Below, piece by piece: positions 56,677 through 56,943 of a stretch of DNA of 56,943 nt (positions within the stretch are counted from its first letter, which is position 1; the number at the start of each line of letters is the position of its first letter). Both the position numbers and the translations under genes were made by a program. The notes under the pieces were generated by a model. That model was given only the letters and a program-made list of their open reading frames with translations, had not been told where the DNA came from and did not search any database. Location: positions 1-56,943 of the forward strand of contig DDWT01000003.1 of NCBI GenBank assembly GCA_002347365.1. Reading direction: 5' to 3'. The stretch is from Actinobacteria bacterium UBA2279 (lineage in GTDB: Bacteria; Actinomycetota; Coriobacteriia; Anaerosomatales; Anaerosomataceae).

Positions 56677-56943
56677 TCTGGATCACCTCGATCGGGTCGA
56701 GTCGGGACGTCTTCCGGATGGGGATCACGCTCGAGGCAAGCGCGACGGAGATGCCGATGACGCCCGAGATCGCGATGAACTGCGGCTCCGGCGTGATCGA
56801 GAACGGTACCGGTGCGAGCGAGAATCCCCAGATGAGTGCGTAGCCGAGTGCGATACCACTGAGCGTACCGCCGCCGCCCAGCAACGCGGCCTGCCACAGG
56901 AAGATTCGCCCTGCGGCGCCATCGCCCATACCCATGGCCTTCA
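56669..56943 (-). CDS. FtsX-like ABC permease, C-terminal part (cut by window end)
   Basis: The visible 91 residues are the C-terminal end of a MacB/LolC-type permease: KAMGMGDGAAGRIFLWQAAL is the family's coupling loop, then two transmembrane segments (GGGGTLSGIALGYALIWGF, FIAISGVIGISVALASSVIP) and RLDPIEVIQNG. The frame is open to the window edge, so the gene starts beyond 56943. It overlaps the ATPase gene by 8 bp. Confidence 0.9.
   Translation of the reverse strand, partial: KAMGMGDGAAGRIFLWQAALLGGGGTLSGIALGYALIWGFSLAPVPFSITPEPQFIAISGVIGISVALASSVIPIRKTSRLDPIEVIQNG

Noticed and set aside
1..56943. CRISPR array or rRNA genes
   Set aside because: No regularly spaced short direct repeats with unique spacers and no rRNA-like sequence were seen; the only multi-copy repeats are the intergenic palindromic family.

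Overview
The window reads as a high-GC, anaerobic, Gram-positive-type actinobacterium, probably of the Coriobacteriia / subsurface Actinobacteria (OPB41-like) kind. This is inference. It rests on a tungsten-type aldehyde:ferredoxin oxidoreductase, an ADP-forming acyl-CoA synthetase, a dodecaheme NapC/NrfH-like cytochrome, DUF2510 and PGPGW membrane proteins, a tRNA gene with encoded CCA, and frequent ATGA/GTGA gene overlaps.

Region 1 (1-7.7 kb) is a small defence or toxin-antitoxin island. It holds an orphan AbiEi-like antitoxin, a DUF3024 gene, an AbiEi/AbiEii pair whose toxin has a one-base deletion in its active-site motif, a divergently oriented nucleotidyltransferase/regulator pair, and an intact AbiEi/AbiEii pair. 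The modules are separated by copies of an unusual intergenic repeat: tandem GATTTGGTGCCC 12-mers, an 84-bp imperfect palindrome built from TTGGKAC units, and a tRNA-3'-end-like tail ending GGGGGCACCA. Several module-specific operators are visible, one with four symmetric half-sites and one orphan that is symmetric over 50 bp.

Region 2 (7.7-18.3 kb) has an IS481 remnant, then an aldehyde oxidoreductase / MoaD-like / zinc alcohol dehydrogenase cluster, IS256 and IS3 remnants, and a TetR-patatin-DegV-ABC transporter-HAD phosphatase operon that may handle lipids. A further repeat copy closes it. Region 3 (18.6-24.4 kb) is an ADP-forming acyl-CoA synthetase coupled to two flavoprotein dehydrogenases, then a PGPGW membrane protein and an SRPBCC protein.

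Region 4 (24.49-30.75 kb) is a 6.25-kb integrative element in the 3' end of a tRNA-Val(TAC) gene, bounded by a 13-bp repeat. It carries a large serine recombinase whose C-terminus is encoded by the antisense strand of the tRNA, a Rep_trans-like replication initiator, two unknown proteins, and a PHP-phosphoesterase/SMC-like ATPase with a small acidic partner. That last pair is the best candidate for an undescribed defence system here.

Region 5 (30.9-57 kb) is mostly core genome: secreted and membrane small proteins; an orphan EF-Ts gene preceded by a leader-peptide/terminator arrangement that looks like ribosome-mediated attenuation; a histidine-degradation locus (hutG divergent from hutHUI) with a convergent LysR regulator; a nitroreductase; a degenerate M48-like membrane protein with a cysteine-rich insert; a DinB protein; an MFS transporter interrupted by an amber codon; the multiheme cytochrome; a CDF transporter; a DUF192 lipoprotein; a GNAT protein; a DUF5677 pair; a monoheme lipoprotein; an alpha/beta hydrolase; a 16-residue-repeat beta-solenoid-like protein; a DUF72 protein; and a LolD/MacB-type exporter cut by the window end. 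No rRNA genes or CRISPR arrays were seen.
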